Source: JACOMY01 sp046233115
GTDB lineage: Bacteria; Pseudomonadota; Alphaproteobacteria; Kiloniellales; JACOMY01
DNA length: 64,000 nt
Reading direction: 5' to 3'
NCBI GenBank assembly: GCA_046233115.1
Contig: JBJXHM010000020.1
Span: forward strand, 1-64,000
Shown here: piece by piece, positions 52,103-60,765 of the stretch
Numbering within the stretch: the first letter of the stretch is position 1
Layout: each line of letters begins with the position of its first letter
The notes under the pieces: model-generated
Told to the model about the DNA's origin: nothing
What the model saw: the letters and a program-made list of their open reading frames with translations, nothing else
The model's database searches: none
Position numbers and translations under genes: made by a program

Positions 52103-53192
52103 CGTCTGCCTCCCCGGCGAGCGCGCGCCGCTGTGCCTCCAGGTCCGCCGGCAGGGTGGCATAGAGGCTGTCGAACATCTCGGTCGCCGCGGCCGGCGGC
52201 TGCGCCAGGTAGGCGACCACACCGGCCTCGATCTCGGCGGCGACCTCCTCCAGCAGGGCGACCTCGTCCTCCTTGCTCCACCAGCCGCGCGCGGTGAGGT
52301 AGCCGCGCAGGCGCAGCAGCGGCTCCGCCTTCCAGTGGGCGCCGACCTCCTCGCTGTCGCGATAGCGGCCGGCGTCGTCGGCGGTGGTGTGGTCCGAAAG
52401 GCGGTAGGTCACGGCCTCCATGAGCTGCGGGCCGGCACCCGCGCGGGCGGCGGCCAGCAGGCGTTCGGCCACGCTGGTGACGGCGACCAGATCGTTGCCG
52501 TCCACCTGCTCGCCCGGAATGCCGGCGGCGAGCGCCTTCTGGGCATAAGTCCTGGCCGCGGTCTGCCTGGCCTTGGGCACGGAGATCGCCCAGGCGTTGT
52601 TGCTGACCACCATCAGCAGCGGCGCCTTCCAGGCCCCGGCGCAGTTCAGCGCTTCGTAGAAGTCTCCCTTGGAGGTCCCGCCGTCGCCGACGAAGCAGAC
52701 CGCCGCCGCCGGCTCCTTGCGGTGCTTGAGGGCGTAGGCGACGCCGGCCGCATGGAGGCACTGGCTCGCCACGGGGATCGCGATCGGGAAGTCGCGGCCG
52801 AACTCCGGCGCGGCGCTGCCGCGCTCGTCGCCGCCCCAGTAGGCCAGGAGGGCCTGGAGCGGCGCGCCGCGCCAGAGCTGGGCCGAGGCCTCGCGGTAGG
52901 AGGGCAGCAGCACGTCCTCGGGCATCATCGCCGCGGCGACGCCGACCCCGATCGCCTCCTGCCCCAGCGAGGAGGCGAAGGTGCCGAGCCGGCCGGTGCG
53001 TTGCAGCGAGACCGCCTTGGCGTCGAACTGGCGGGTCAGGGCCATGCCACGATAGAGCGCGATCAGACGGTCCCGGTCTTCCGCGACATCTTCCGCGCCC
53101 GGCGGCAGGTCTTCAGCGAGGCTTCCATCCGCTGCGATGCAGCGGGTGCAGGGAATCTCGAAGCTCGCGGCCTTGCTAACGCTCTTGACCAT
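52095..53192 (-). CDS. bkdA1: 2-oxoacid dehydrogenase E1 alpha subunit
   Basis: A 365-aa alpha subunit with the thiamine-diphosphate motif GDGGTSKGDFYEALNCAG to NN (VSNNAWAIS; about 195-225), SLGQEAIGVGVAA (about 87-99) and the loop YRLSDHTTADDAGRYRD (about 279-295). Start at 53192 (MVKSVSKAASFEIP) is chosen because the open frame above it is not conserved; the ribosome-binding site is weak. First gene of the operon E1a-E1b-E2-dehydrogenase-aminotransferase; the E3 gene is not in the window. Confidence 0.9.
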   Translation of the reverse strand: MVKSVSKAASFEIPCTRCIAADGSLAEDLPPGAEDVAEDRDRLIALYRGMALTRQFDAKAVSLQRTGRLGTFASSLGQEAIGVGVAAAMMPEDVLLPSYREASAQLWRGAPLQALLAYWGGDERGSAAPEFGRDFPIAIPVASQCLHAAGVAYALKHRKEPAAAVCFVGDGGTSKGDFYEALNCAGAWKAPLLMVVSNNAWAISVPKARQTAARTYAQKALAAGIPGEQVDGNDLVAVTSVAERLLAAARAGAGPQLMEAVTYRLSDHTTADDAGRYRDSEEVGAHWKAEPLLRLRGYLTARGWWSKEDEVALLEEVAAEIEAGVVAYLAQPPAAATEMFDSLYATLPADLEAQRRALAGEADDA

Positions 53193-53222
53193 GACGCGCC
53201 GGTTCCGTTTCCGCGTTACCCT

Positions 53223-53256
53223 CTTGCACTTGGTCGGCACCGAGGTGCCGTGCAAG
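53223..53256. promoter_or_regulatory. nested palindrome upstream of the 2-oxoacid dehydrogenase operon
   Basis: CTTGCAC (53223-53229) pairs with GTGCAAG (53250-53256) and encloses CGGCACC-ga-GGTGCCG (53235-53250). It lies 30 bp upstream of the E1 alpha start in the 315-bp divergent region (53193-53507), which holds no gene. The outer half-site equals that of the acdR-acdS palindrome; bkd operons are often controlled by Lrp-type BkdR. Confidence 0.5.
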
Positions 53257-53507
53257 CCCCGGCTGGGACATGGCAGCCGGCAAAGGGCAAAAAGATGTCT
53301 GCGTTCATCGCCTTCTCCCAAGGGCGGGGCTCTGCTCCCACCTTGCCAGCATCGCAGCCTGGGTAAAGCGCTGCAATGATTTGGATCAGTGATCGGATGA
53401 CCGGGCAAATCTGGCCGCTCAGGAATGACCCAGGTCATGGAGGCAGGGCCGCCCCGCAGTCAGGCTGAAGGCAAATTATCGTTTTCCAAGCGACGGAGGA
53501 GAAAGCC

Positions 53508-54851
53508 ATGGAGCGAACCAGGATCGTGATCATGGGCGCGGCCGGCCGGGACTTTCATAACTTCAATGTGGCCTACCGCGACGACCCCTCTGTCGAGGTC
53601 GTGGCCTTCACGGCCGCGCAGATCCCCGGCATCGACGCCCGCAGCTATCCGCCGGAGCTGGCCGGCCCCGCCTACCCTGACGGGATTCCGATCTTGCCGG
53701 AGAGCCGGCTGGAGGAGGTCTGCGCCGAGCACAGCGTGCAGCGGGTGGTCTTCGCATACAGCGATATCAGCCACGAGCAGGCGATGCATCAGGCTTCGCG
53801 CTGCCTGGCGGCCGGGGCCGACTTCCTGGTGCTGGGGCCGCGGTCGACGCAGCTCGTCAGCCGCCATCCGGTGATCGCGGTGACCGCCATCCGCACCGGC
53901 TGCGGCAAGTCGCAGACGGCACGCTACATCGCGCGCTGGCTGCGCGAGCGCGGCTACAGGCCGGCGGTGATCCGCCATCCCATGCCCTATGGCCTGCTCG
54001 CCCGCCAGGCGGTGCAGCGCTTCGCCAGCGCCGCCGACCTCGACGTCGCCGCCTGCACCAACGAGGAGCGCGAGGAGTACGAGCCGCACATCGCCATGGG
54101 CGGCGTGGTCTTCGCCGGCGCAGATACCGCGGCCGTCCTGGCCCGGGCGGAAAGCGAGTCGGACCTGATCATCTGGGACGGCGGCAACAACGACTTCTCC
54201 TTCCTGCGTCCTGACCTGCACATCGTGCTGGCCGACGCCCTGCGTCCCGGTCAGGCCGCGCGTTACCATCCGGGCGAAGCGGTGGCGCGCAGGGCCGACG
54301 TCCTGGTGCTGAACAAGATCGATTCCGCCGCTGCCGGCGACATCGAGACGGTGCTCGGCGAGCTGCGCCGGCTGAACCCCACCGCGCCGATCGTGCGCGC
54401 GGCCTCGCCGGTCGTCGCCGACCGGCCGGAGGCGATCGAGGGCCACCAGGTCCTGGTCATCGAGGACGGTCCCACCGTCACCCACGGCGGCCGGCCACAC
54501 GGGGCCGGCCTGGTCGCCGCTCAGCACTACGGTGCAGCCGAGGTCGTCGACCCCCGCGGGTTTGCCGTGCCCGCCATTGTCGAGCTCTATCGGAGCTATC
54601 CGCACCTCGGCCCGGTGCTGCCGGCCGTCGGCTACAGCGACCAGCAGCGCCAGGCCCTGTCCCAGACCATCGCCGCCAGCCCGGCCGAGACGGTGCTGAT
54701 CGCCACGCCGATGGACCTGAGCGGCCTGGTGCCGGCGGACAAGACGGCGGTGCGGGTGCGCTACGACTACGCCGATGCCGGCGAGCCCAGGCTGGCGACG
54801 TTCCTCGAGCGCTTCTGCGCCGATCACAGGAAGGCGACAGGAGCGGGTTGA
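53508..54851 (+). CDS. cyclic 2,3-diphosphoglycerate synthetase-like P-loop protein
   Basis: The 447-aa protein has an N-terminal Rossmann-like part (RIVIMGAAGRDFHNFNVAYR, residues 5-24; FAYSDISHEQAM, about 82) and a nucleotide-binding half with Walker A RTGCGKSQT (about 128-136) and VLVLNKIDSA (about 266), a GTPase-like base motif. It matches the family of the archaeal cyclic 2,3-diphosphoglycerate synthetase, which has many bacterial members of unproven role. A family name should not be taken as proof that cDPG is made here. GGAGGAG precedes the ATG. Confidence 0.82.
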   Translation: MERTRIVIMGAAGRDFHNFNVAYRDDPSVEVVAFTAAQIPGIDARSYPPELAGPAYPDGIPILPESRLEEVCAEHSVQRVVFAYSDISHEQAMHQASRCLAAGADFLVLGPRSTQLVSRHPVIAVTAIRTGCGKSQTARYIARWLRERGYRPAVIRHPMPYGLLARQAVQRFASAADLDVAACTNEEREEYEPHIAMGGVVFAGADTAAVLARAESESDLIIWDGGNNDFSFLRPDLHIVLADALRPGQAARYHPGEAVARRADVLVLNKIDSAAAGDIETVLGELRRLNPTAPIVRAASPVVADRPEAIEGHQVLVIEDGPTVTHGGRPHGAGLVAAQHYGAAEVVDPRGFAVPAIVELYRSYPHLGPVLPAVGYSDQQRQALSQTIAASPAETVLIATPMDLSGLVPADKTAVRVRYDYADAGEPRLATFLERFCADHRKATGAG

Positions 54852-54914
54852 ACTCCAAGCCGGCTTGCGGACAGACTCTCCCGGTGAGGAGGCCTGGCGA
54901 CAAGGAGGTCGAGC

Positions 54915-55340
54915 ATGCCCCGGTGGATCGATGCGGTCAGGATCGTGAGGGCAGACGCGCTACGGGCGGCGAAGACGGGACCCGGAGGGACCGGCCGGGC
55001 CACGGTCTTCGACTTCGCCGGTGACGGCACAGGCAAGACCTGGCTGGGGTCGGTGACCCTGCCGCCGGGCATGGCGACCGGGCCGCACCATCACGGCAGC
55101 ACCGAGGTCGCCTTCTACCTTGTGCGCGGCCGCGTCGAGGTGCGCTGGGGCAAGCAGCTCGACTACGTCGCCGACCTGGAGCCGGGCGACTTCGCCCACT
55201 TCGCCCCAAATGTACCGCACCAGGAGCGCAACCTCTCGGAGGAGGAGACGGCCGAGCTGGTCGCGGTGCGCAGCGACCCCGATGCCGTCTTCGTCAAGCT
55301 GGACACGCCGGTGGTCGAGGCACCGGAGCGGCGCGCCTGA
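54915..55340 (+). CDS. cupin-domain protein
   Basis: The 141-aa protein has a single double-stranded beta-helix with both cupin motifs: GPHHHGSTEVAFYLVRGRVE (His, His, Glu metal ligands; about 57-76) and LEPGDFAHFAPNVPHQERN (Pro-Gly turn and final His; about 92-110). A metal-dependent enzyme or sensor is possible. AAGGAGG is about 6 nt upstream of the ATG. It follows the diphosphoglycerate synthetase-like gene by 63 bp and converges on hyuB with a 7-bp gap; the partner is unknown. Confidence 0.88.
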   Translation: MPRWIDAVRIVRADALRAAKTGPGGTGRATVFDFAGDGTGKTWLGSVTLPPGMATGPHHHGSTEVAFYLVRGRVEVRWGKQLDYVADLEPGDFAHFAPNVPHQERNLSEEETAELVAVRSDPDAVFVKLDTPVVEAPERRA

Positions 55341-55347
55341 GCCTCAC

Positions 55348-57144
55348 TCAGCCTGCGGCCGCCATCTCCTGGCGCAGCGCCCCGGTGGCGGCAAGGTCGA
55401 GCGCCAGGCTCTCGTCCTCGACCGAGCCGGTGAGCACCACGCCGTAGATCTCGCGGGCGCGCCGGGCGGTCTCGTAGCCTTCCAGCACGTCGCGCAGCAC
55501 CCGGGCTGGGTCGCGTTCCAGCGGGTTGCCGTAGCCACCGCCGCCGGCGCTGTTGCCGTGCACCTTCTCGCCCTTGGCCAGACGTAGGATGGCAAGCCCG
55601 CCCAGCTCCTCCTCGTGGCCATTGGCGTTGATGCGGACGTGGCGGCAGGCGGCGCCGTCCTGGCCGCCGCGGACGCCCTTGGGGGCATAGACCGTGCCGT
55701 CGCAGGGCCAGATCACCTCCATCTGGTTCTCTCGCGGGCCGTAGCCGACCTCCAGGCCGGGCGCGCCGCGGAAGCGGCCGGCGCCGCCCGAGGCCGGGAC
55801 GATACGGGCGAAGTCGAACTGCAGCGGATGCTTCAACTCGTCGACCTCGATGCTGTCGCGGTACATCAGGCCGGCCACCACCGGGATGCCGTAGCCGATC
55901 CAGCCGTCCGCCACCGGACTGGCCGGCCCGCCCGCGGAGCCCGCGATCAGCTGGTTCACGTAGTCCTCGTTGTCGTGGCGGTGGTCCTTGCCGGAGACCA
56001 CGGCGAAGCCGGCGCCCATGCCGACCCCGCCCTCGGCCAGGCCCGAGCCCTCGCCGATCTCGGCGAAGGCGGCCTGGACGATGTTGATCAGCCGGTCGGC
56101 GACGTTGGTGGTGGCGACCGAGCAGGAGTGCGGGAAGCTGGGCTTGCCCGCCACCGAGCCCTCGCGCAGGTGCAGCTTGATCCGCCGGAAGGAGCCGGAG
56201 TTGCGCGGCACCGTCGGGTCGATCGAGTTGAAGACCCCGGCCACGGTCGAGGCGCTGACGCAGGCCTCGCTCTCGTTCAGGCCGCAGGGCAGGCAGTCGA
56301 TGTTGTCGGTGAGGTCGAGGTCGATCATCGCCGCCTCGGGATCGACATGGACCACGACCTTCAGCGGGATGCCGTCGGGCACCACGCCCTCGAAGGGGTC
56401 GTGCGCGCCGCTGTTGGTCAGGGTGGCCTTGGGTAGCGCGCGCAGGGCCTGGACCATGCGCTCCTCGGAATAGTCCAGCCAGTTGGTGATGAAGGCCTTC
56501 AGGGTCTCCTTGCCGTACTTCTCGCCCAGCTCCTTCAGGCGCCGCTCGCCGACCCGGGCCGCGCCGATCCCGGCCAGGTAGTCCCCGTACCACTGGTTCG
56601 GCACCCGGATGCGCGAGCGGCACATGCGGATCACGTCCTCGACCATCTTGTAGTCGCGCTGGATCCTGACCGCCGGGAAGATCAGCGCGCCTTCCTCGTA
56701 CTGGTCGCGGGCGCCGGCCATGTAGGTGGTCGGCAGCGCGTTGCCGATGTCGGCCTGGTGCGCCTTCACCACCGCGGTGAAGAGGTGCTCGCCCTCGATG
56801 AAGACCGGCACCAGGAAGGTGTGGTCGGCGGCGTGGGTGTTGCCGGTGTAGGGATCGTTGTGGAGGTAGCAGTCGCCCTCCATCAGGTCGGGGTTCAGGT
56901 CGCACATGGTCTGGGTCTGCAGGTGCGCCCCGAAGATGTGGATCGGCAGCCCCTCGGCCGCGGCCAGCAGCCGGTTGTCGCCGGTGCAGAGCGCGCAGGA
57001 GAAGTCGCGCGCGGTGTTCAGCACCGCCGAGCGGCCGGCGCGCAGCAGGGTGTTGGTCATCTCGCGGATGACGCCGTCCATGCGGTTGGCGAGGATCGCC
57101 GTCATGAAGGGATCGAAGTCTGTCGCCGCGGCGGTCTCTGACAT
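55348..57144 (-). CDS. hyuB: hydantoinase B / oxoprolinase subunit
   Basis: The 598-aa HyuB-type subunit has the family's DNRLLAAAEGLPIHIFGAHL (about 56-75), EGDCYLHNDPYTGNTHAADH (metal-binding Asp and His, about 89-108), GIPLKVVVHVD and GAGFAVVSGKDH. With HyuA it performs ATP-dependent opening of cyclic amides such as hydantoins or 5-oxoproline; related pairs act as acetone or acetophenone carboxylases, so the substrate is not settled. It sits 15 bp after hyuA on the same strand. Confidence 0.9.
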   Translation of the reverse strand: MSETAAATDFDPFMTAILANRMDGVIREMTNTLLRAGRSAVLNTARDFSCALCTGDNRLLAAAEGLPIHIFGAHLQTQTMCDLNPDLMEGDCYLHNDPYTGNTHAADHTFLVPVFIEGEHLFTAVVKAHQADIGNALPTTYMAGARDQYEEGALIFPAVRIQRDYKMVEDVIRMCRSRIRVPNQWYGDYLAGIGAARVGERRLKELGEKYGKETLKAFITNWLDYSEERMVQALRALPKATLTNSGAHDPFEGVVPDGIPLKVVVHVDPEAAMIDLDLTDNIDCLPCGLNESEACVSASTVAGVFNSIDPTVPRNSGSFRRIKLHLREGSVAGKPSFPHSCSVATTNVADRLINIVQAAFAEIGEGSGLAEGGVGMGAGFAVVSGKDHRHDNEDYVNQLIAGSAGGPASPVADGWIGYGIPVVAGLMYRDSIEVDELKHPLQFDFARIVPASGGAGRFRGAPGLEVGYGPRENQMEVIWPCDGTVYAPKGVRGGQDGAACRHVRINANGHEEELGGLAILRLAKGEKVHGNSAGGGGYGNPLERDPARVLRDVLEGYETARRAREIYGVVLTGSVEDESLALDLAATGALRQEMAAAG

Positions 57145-57159
57145 GATGCTAAGCCTCCT

Positions 57160-59229
57160 CTAGCGAAGCAGGTAGTTGCCGGCGCCGCTGACCTGCGCCG
57201 AGAGACCGGGATAGACCACCAGGGTGGTGGTCGGCTCCTCGATGATGGCCGGTCCCGCGATCAGGTCGCCGGGGCTGAGGTCGGTTGCCTTGTAGATCGG
57301 GGTCGCCACCGCGTCCTCGCCGCCGAAGTAGCACTGTCGCAGGGTCGTGGGGTGATCCGGCGTGCGGATCGCCATGGCCGGGGAGCTCTGCCTGGTGCCG
57401 CCCAGCGAGACGATCAGGCGCGCCTTCCAGTTCACGATCTCCACCGGGCTGCCCTCGTCGCGCATGGCGAAGACGCGCTCGTGGATGTCGTGGAAGCCCT
57501 CGACGAAGTCCTTGAGATCGGTCGCGTCGCGGAAGCGCTGGGCGGGCAGGGGGGCATCCAGCTCCCAGACCTGGGCCAGGTAGCGGCACTCGGCGAGGAA
57601 CTCGAAGTGAACCTCCTCCGCCTCGCGCGCAGGCAGGGTACGCCGGAAGGCCTCCAGCCGCTCCTGCAGGCTGTCCAGGACGGCGTTCACGGCCTCGTAG
57701 TTGAAGCGGTCGGAACGGGTGACGAAGGAGGCCGCCTCTTCCGCCACGATGTCGGCGTACTGCATGCCCGAGGCCGAGAGCACCGAGGCCACCTTGGGCA
57801 GGATCACCTGCTCGCAGCCCAGCTCCTTGGCGATCGGCAGGATGTTGATGCCGGCCGCACCGCCGCCGGCGACGATCGAGCTGTCGCGCGGGTTGAAGCC
57901 CTCGTTGATGGTGATGTCCTGGATCGCCTTGATCATCAGGTCGCTGGCCAGGGTCAGCACCTGGAAGGCGGTCTTCTCGATCGAGAGCCCGATCCGCTCC
58001 GCCACCTTGCCGATCGCCTGGCGCGCCAGGCCGACGTCCAGGGTCATGCGCCCGCCGAGGAAGTAGTCGGGGTCGAAGTAGCCCAGCACCGCCGCGGCGT
58101 CGGAGACCGTGGGCTCGCTGCCGCCGAGGCCATAGCAGGCGGGGCCGGGATCGGCGCCGGCCGACTGCGGGCCCACCCGCATCAGCCCGCCGTTGTCGAT
58201 CCAGGCGATGGAGCCGCCGCCGGCCCCGATCGAGCGCATGTCGACCGCCGAGATGCCGAGCAGGTCGCCGGTGAAGCGGGGGCCCAGCCAGGTGTCACGG
58301 GCGAAGACCAGGCGGCCGTCGCGGACCAGGCCGACGTCGAAGGTGGTGCCGCCGGTGTCGCAGACGATCACGTTCTCGCCCATCTTCTCCAGGGTCGAGT
58401 AGGTGATGCCGGCGATCGGCGCCATCGCCGGGCCGGAGCCGACGGTGTAGATCGGCTTCTCGGTCAGGGCCTCGACGTGGTTGCAGCCGCCGGCCGCGGT
58501 GGAGACCAGGATCTCGCCCCGGTAGCCGGCCGCACGCAGGTCGCTCTCCAGCCCGCGCAGGTGCTGCTGCATCAGCGGCTTCAGCGAGGCGTCGATGGCG
58601 GTGGCCGAGGCGCGGCGGTATTCCCGCACGATCGGGATCAGCTGGTGTGACAGGGTGACGGGGACCTCGGGCAGCAACTCCTCGATCAGGCCTTTCAGCG
58701 CCAACTCGTGCGCCGGGTTGGCCACCGACCAGAGCAGGCAGACCGCGATCGCCTCGAAGCCGCGCGCCTTGATCGCCGCCAGGGTCTCGCGCGCCTGGCT
58801 CTCGCTCAGCGCCTTGACCACCCCGCCCTCGGCGTTGATGCGCTCGTCGATCTCGAAGGTGTGGCGGCGCGGGATGTAGGGGTCCGGGAACTCGGTGGTG
58901 AAGTCGTGCGGGTTGTGCTTGCCGCCTTCCTTGATCAGCAGGATGTCGGGAAAGCCCTTGGTGGTGAGGAAGGCGGTCTTGGCGGCGGTCTTGGTGACGA
59001 TGGCGTTGGTCGCCCGCGTGGTGCCGTAGACCAGCAGGTCGGTCTGGCCCAGCAGGTCGGCGACCGAGAGCCCGATCTCCTCAGCCGCGGCTTGGATCGC
59101 CGACTCCATGCCGCGGTAGATGCGGTCGCGCGTGGTCAGCGCCTTGCCGAGGGTGAAGGTCCCGGCCTCGTCGGCGACCACGGCGTCGGTGAAGGTCCCC
59201 CCGGTGTCGATGGTGATCCTGTAGCCCAT
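57160..59229 (-). CDS. hyuA: hydantoinase A / oxoprolinase subunit
   Basis: The 689-aa ATP-binding partner has an actin-like nucleotide site: ITIDTGGTFTDAVVADEAGT at the N-terminus, YGTTRATNAIVTKT (about 68-81), VIVCDTGGTTFDVGLVRDGR (about 288-307), GAGGGSIAWID (about 338) and ADPGPACYGLGG (about 360). The second half (NPRDSSIVAGGGAAGINILP) and C-terminal domain complete the standard layout. It lies 42 bp after the transaminase gene, so the cluster probably works on a nitrogen heterocycle or amide. Confidence 0.92.
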   Translation of the reverse strand: MGYRITIDTGGTFTDAVVADEAGTFTLGKALTTRDRIYRGMESAIQAAAEEIGLSVADLLGQTDLLVYGTTRATNAIVTKTAAKTAFLTTKGFPDILLIKEGGKHNPHDFTTEFPDPYIPRRHTFEIDERINAEGGVVKALSESQARETLAAIKARGFEAIAVCLLWSVANPAHELALKGLIEELLPEVPVTLSHQLIPIVREYRRASATAIDASLKPLMQQHLRGLESDLRAAGYRGEILVSTAAGGCNHVEALTEKPIYTVGSGPAMAPIAGITYSTLEKMGENVIVCDTGGTTFDVGLVRDGRLVFARDTWLGPRFTGDLLGISAVDMRSIGAGGGSIAWIDNGGLMRVGPQSAGADPGPACYGLGGSEPTVSDAAAVLGYFDPDYFLGGRMTLDVGLARQAIGKVAERIGLSIEKTAFQVLTLASDLMIKAIQDITINEGFNPRDSSIVAGGGAAGINILPIAKELGCEQVILPKVASVLSASGMQYADIVAEEAASFVTRSDRFNYEAVNAVLDSLQERLEAFRRTLPAREAEEVHFEFLAECRYLAQVWELDAPLPAQRFRDATDLKDFVEGFHDIHERVFAMRDEGSPVEIVNWKARLIVSLGGTRQSSPAMAIRTPDHPTTLRQCYFGGEDAVATPIYKATDLSPGDLIAGPAIIEEPTTTLVVYPGLSAQVSGAGNYLLR

Positions 59230-59271
59230 ACCGCTCGCTGTCTCCTTACTTGTGCCGTTCGTGACGGCCGA

Positions 59272-60648
59272 CTAGCCGGCCCGCGACTGGTCGAGCAGGT
59301 CCTGCAGGCCCTGGTCCAGCAGCGCGAAGATCTCGGCGTAGTCCTCCGCGGTGGCGATCAGCGGCGGGCCGATGATCACCGTGTCGGCGCGCGGCCGGAC
59401 GATCAGCCCGCGCTCCATGCAGAGCTCCAGCAGCGCCTGGCCCAGCTTGCCGCGCCTGGCCTCGCCGAAGGCGCCGAAGGCCTCGGGCTTCAGCTGCAGC
59501 GCGCCGGCCAGCCCGATGGTGCGGACCTGGGCCACGGCCTCGTGGTCGGCGAGGGCATTGATGTGGCCGTGCAGCACCGGGATCATCCGCTTCACGTGGC
59601 CCAGGATGTCGCGCTCCTCCATCAGCTCGATCACCCGTACCGCGACCGCGGCACCGGCCGGATGGCCGTGGAAGGTGCCGGCGTGGTGGAAGCCCTGCAT
59701 GGCGTCGTTGCCCAGCACCATGTTGTCGTAGATCTCCTTCGAGACCACGGTGGCGGATAGCGGGAAGTAGGAGCCGGTGATCGACTTCGAGAGGCTCATC
59801 ATGTCGGGCTTGAAGCCCAGGATCTGGTCGACCCCGAACCACTCGCCGGTGCGGCCGAAACCGGTGATGACCTCGTCGTCGAGGAAGAGGATGCCATGGC
59901 GGTCCAGCACCTGCTTGATCGCCTGGAAGTAGCCGGCGGGCGGCGGGATCAGCCCGGCCGAGAAGGAAATCGGCTCGGCGACGAAGAGGCCCACGGTCTC
60001 GGGTCCGGCCTCCTGGATCACGCTCTCCAGCTCCGCGGCCAGGCGGGCAACGAAGTCGGCCTCGCTCTCGCCGGGCAGCTTCTTGTTGAAGTAGTCCGGC
60101 TGGCTGACGATGCGGTAGTCGCGCATGTCGAGCGCGAAGCCGTCGTGGAAGGTCTTGGCGCCGCCCAGCGAAGAGCTGACCACGGTGGAGCCGTGATAGC
60201 TGGTCTCGCGCGAGATCACCTTCCGCCGCTCCGGCCGGCCGGCATAGACGTTGGCGTAGCGCATGAACTTGACGGCGTAGTCGTTTGCCTCGGAGCCGGT
60301 GGTTGCGTAGCTGATGTGCGGGCGTTCCAGCGGCAGGCGCTCGATCAGCATCTCGGTCAGGCGCAGCACGATGTCGATGGTGCGGTGCGAGGCGGAGACG
60401 TAGGCCGGCATGGTCTTGAGCTGCTTGTAGGCGGCCTCGGCCAGCTCGTCCTCGCTGTAGCCCAGCGAGGCGCAGAAGAAGGAGGCGCAGGCCTCGATGT
60501 AGCGCCGCCCGTTCTCGTCGATGACGCGGATGCCGTCGCCGCCGGTCAGCACCAGCGGCCGCTGGCTCTGCAGCGCGCGTAGGTCGCTGTAGCCGAGGAT
60601 GATGTTGTCGGTCGCCTCGTTGGAATGCGCGATCGCGATGTTCGCCAT
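59272..60648 (-). CDS. class III (omega) aminotransferase
   Basis: From ATG 60648, a 458-aa aspartate-aminotransferase-fold class III enzyme: GSEANDYAVKFMRY (phosphate-binding, about 117-130), SYHGSTVVSSSLGG, LFLDDEVITGFGRTGEWFG (cofactor Asp, about 252-270) and PLP lysine K288 in SLSKSITGSYFPLSA. Such enzymes move amino groups from omega-amino acids or amines to pyruvate or 2-oxoglutarate. Lying with hyuA and hyuB it may handle the amino acid set free by ring opening (for example a beta-amino acid); this is inference. Confidence 0.88.
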   Translation of the reverse strand: MANIAIAHSNEATDNIILGYSDLRALQSQRPLVLTGGDGIRVIDENGRRYIEACASFFCASLGYSEDELAEAAYKQLKTMPAYVSASHRTIDIVLRLTEMLIERLPLERPHISYATTGSEANDYAVKFMRYANVYAGRPERRKVISRETSYHGSTVVSSSLGGAKTFHDGFALDMRDYRIVSQPDYFNKKLPGESEADFVARLAAELESVIQEAGPETVGLFVAEPISFSAGLIPPPAGYFQAIKQVLDRHGILFLDDEVITGFGRTGEWFGVDQILGFKPDMMSLSKSITGSYFPLSATVVSKEIYDNMVLGNDAMQGFHHAGTFHGHPAGAAVAVRVIELMEERDILGHVKRMIPVLHGHINALADHEAVAQVRTIGLAGALQLKPEAFGAFGEARRGKLGQALLELCMERGLIVRPRADTVIIGPPLIATAEDYAEIFALLDQGLQDLLDQSRAG

Positions 60649-60765
60649 GGGTCTGAGCCTCCGCCCGTTCGCCGGCCTTCGATCCCGCAAGACTAGCGGA
60701 GGCCGGCGGTGCGGTCCTTGGCTCAGCGCGCCATTTGGCTTGTGCCAGGGCGCATGGGGGGCGTG

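Noticed and set aside
53193..53438. Extension of E1 alpha to the ATG at 53438
   Set aside because: The added residues resemble no E1 protein and would place the palindrome at 53223-53256 inside a gene.
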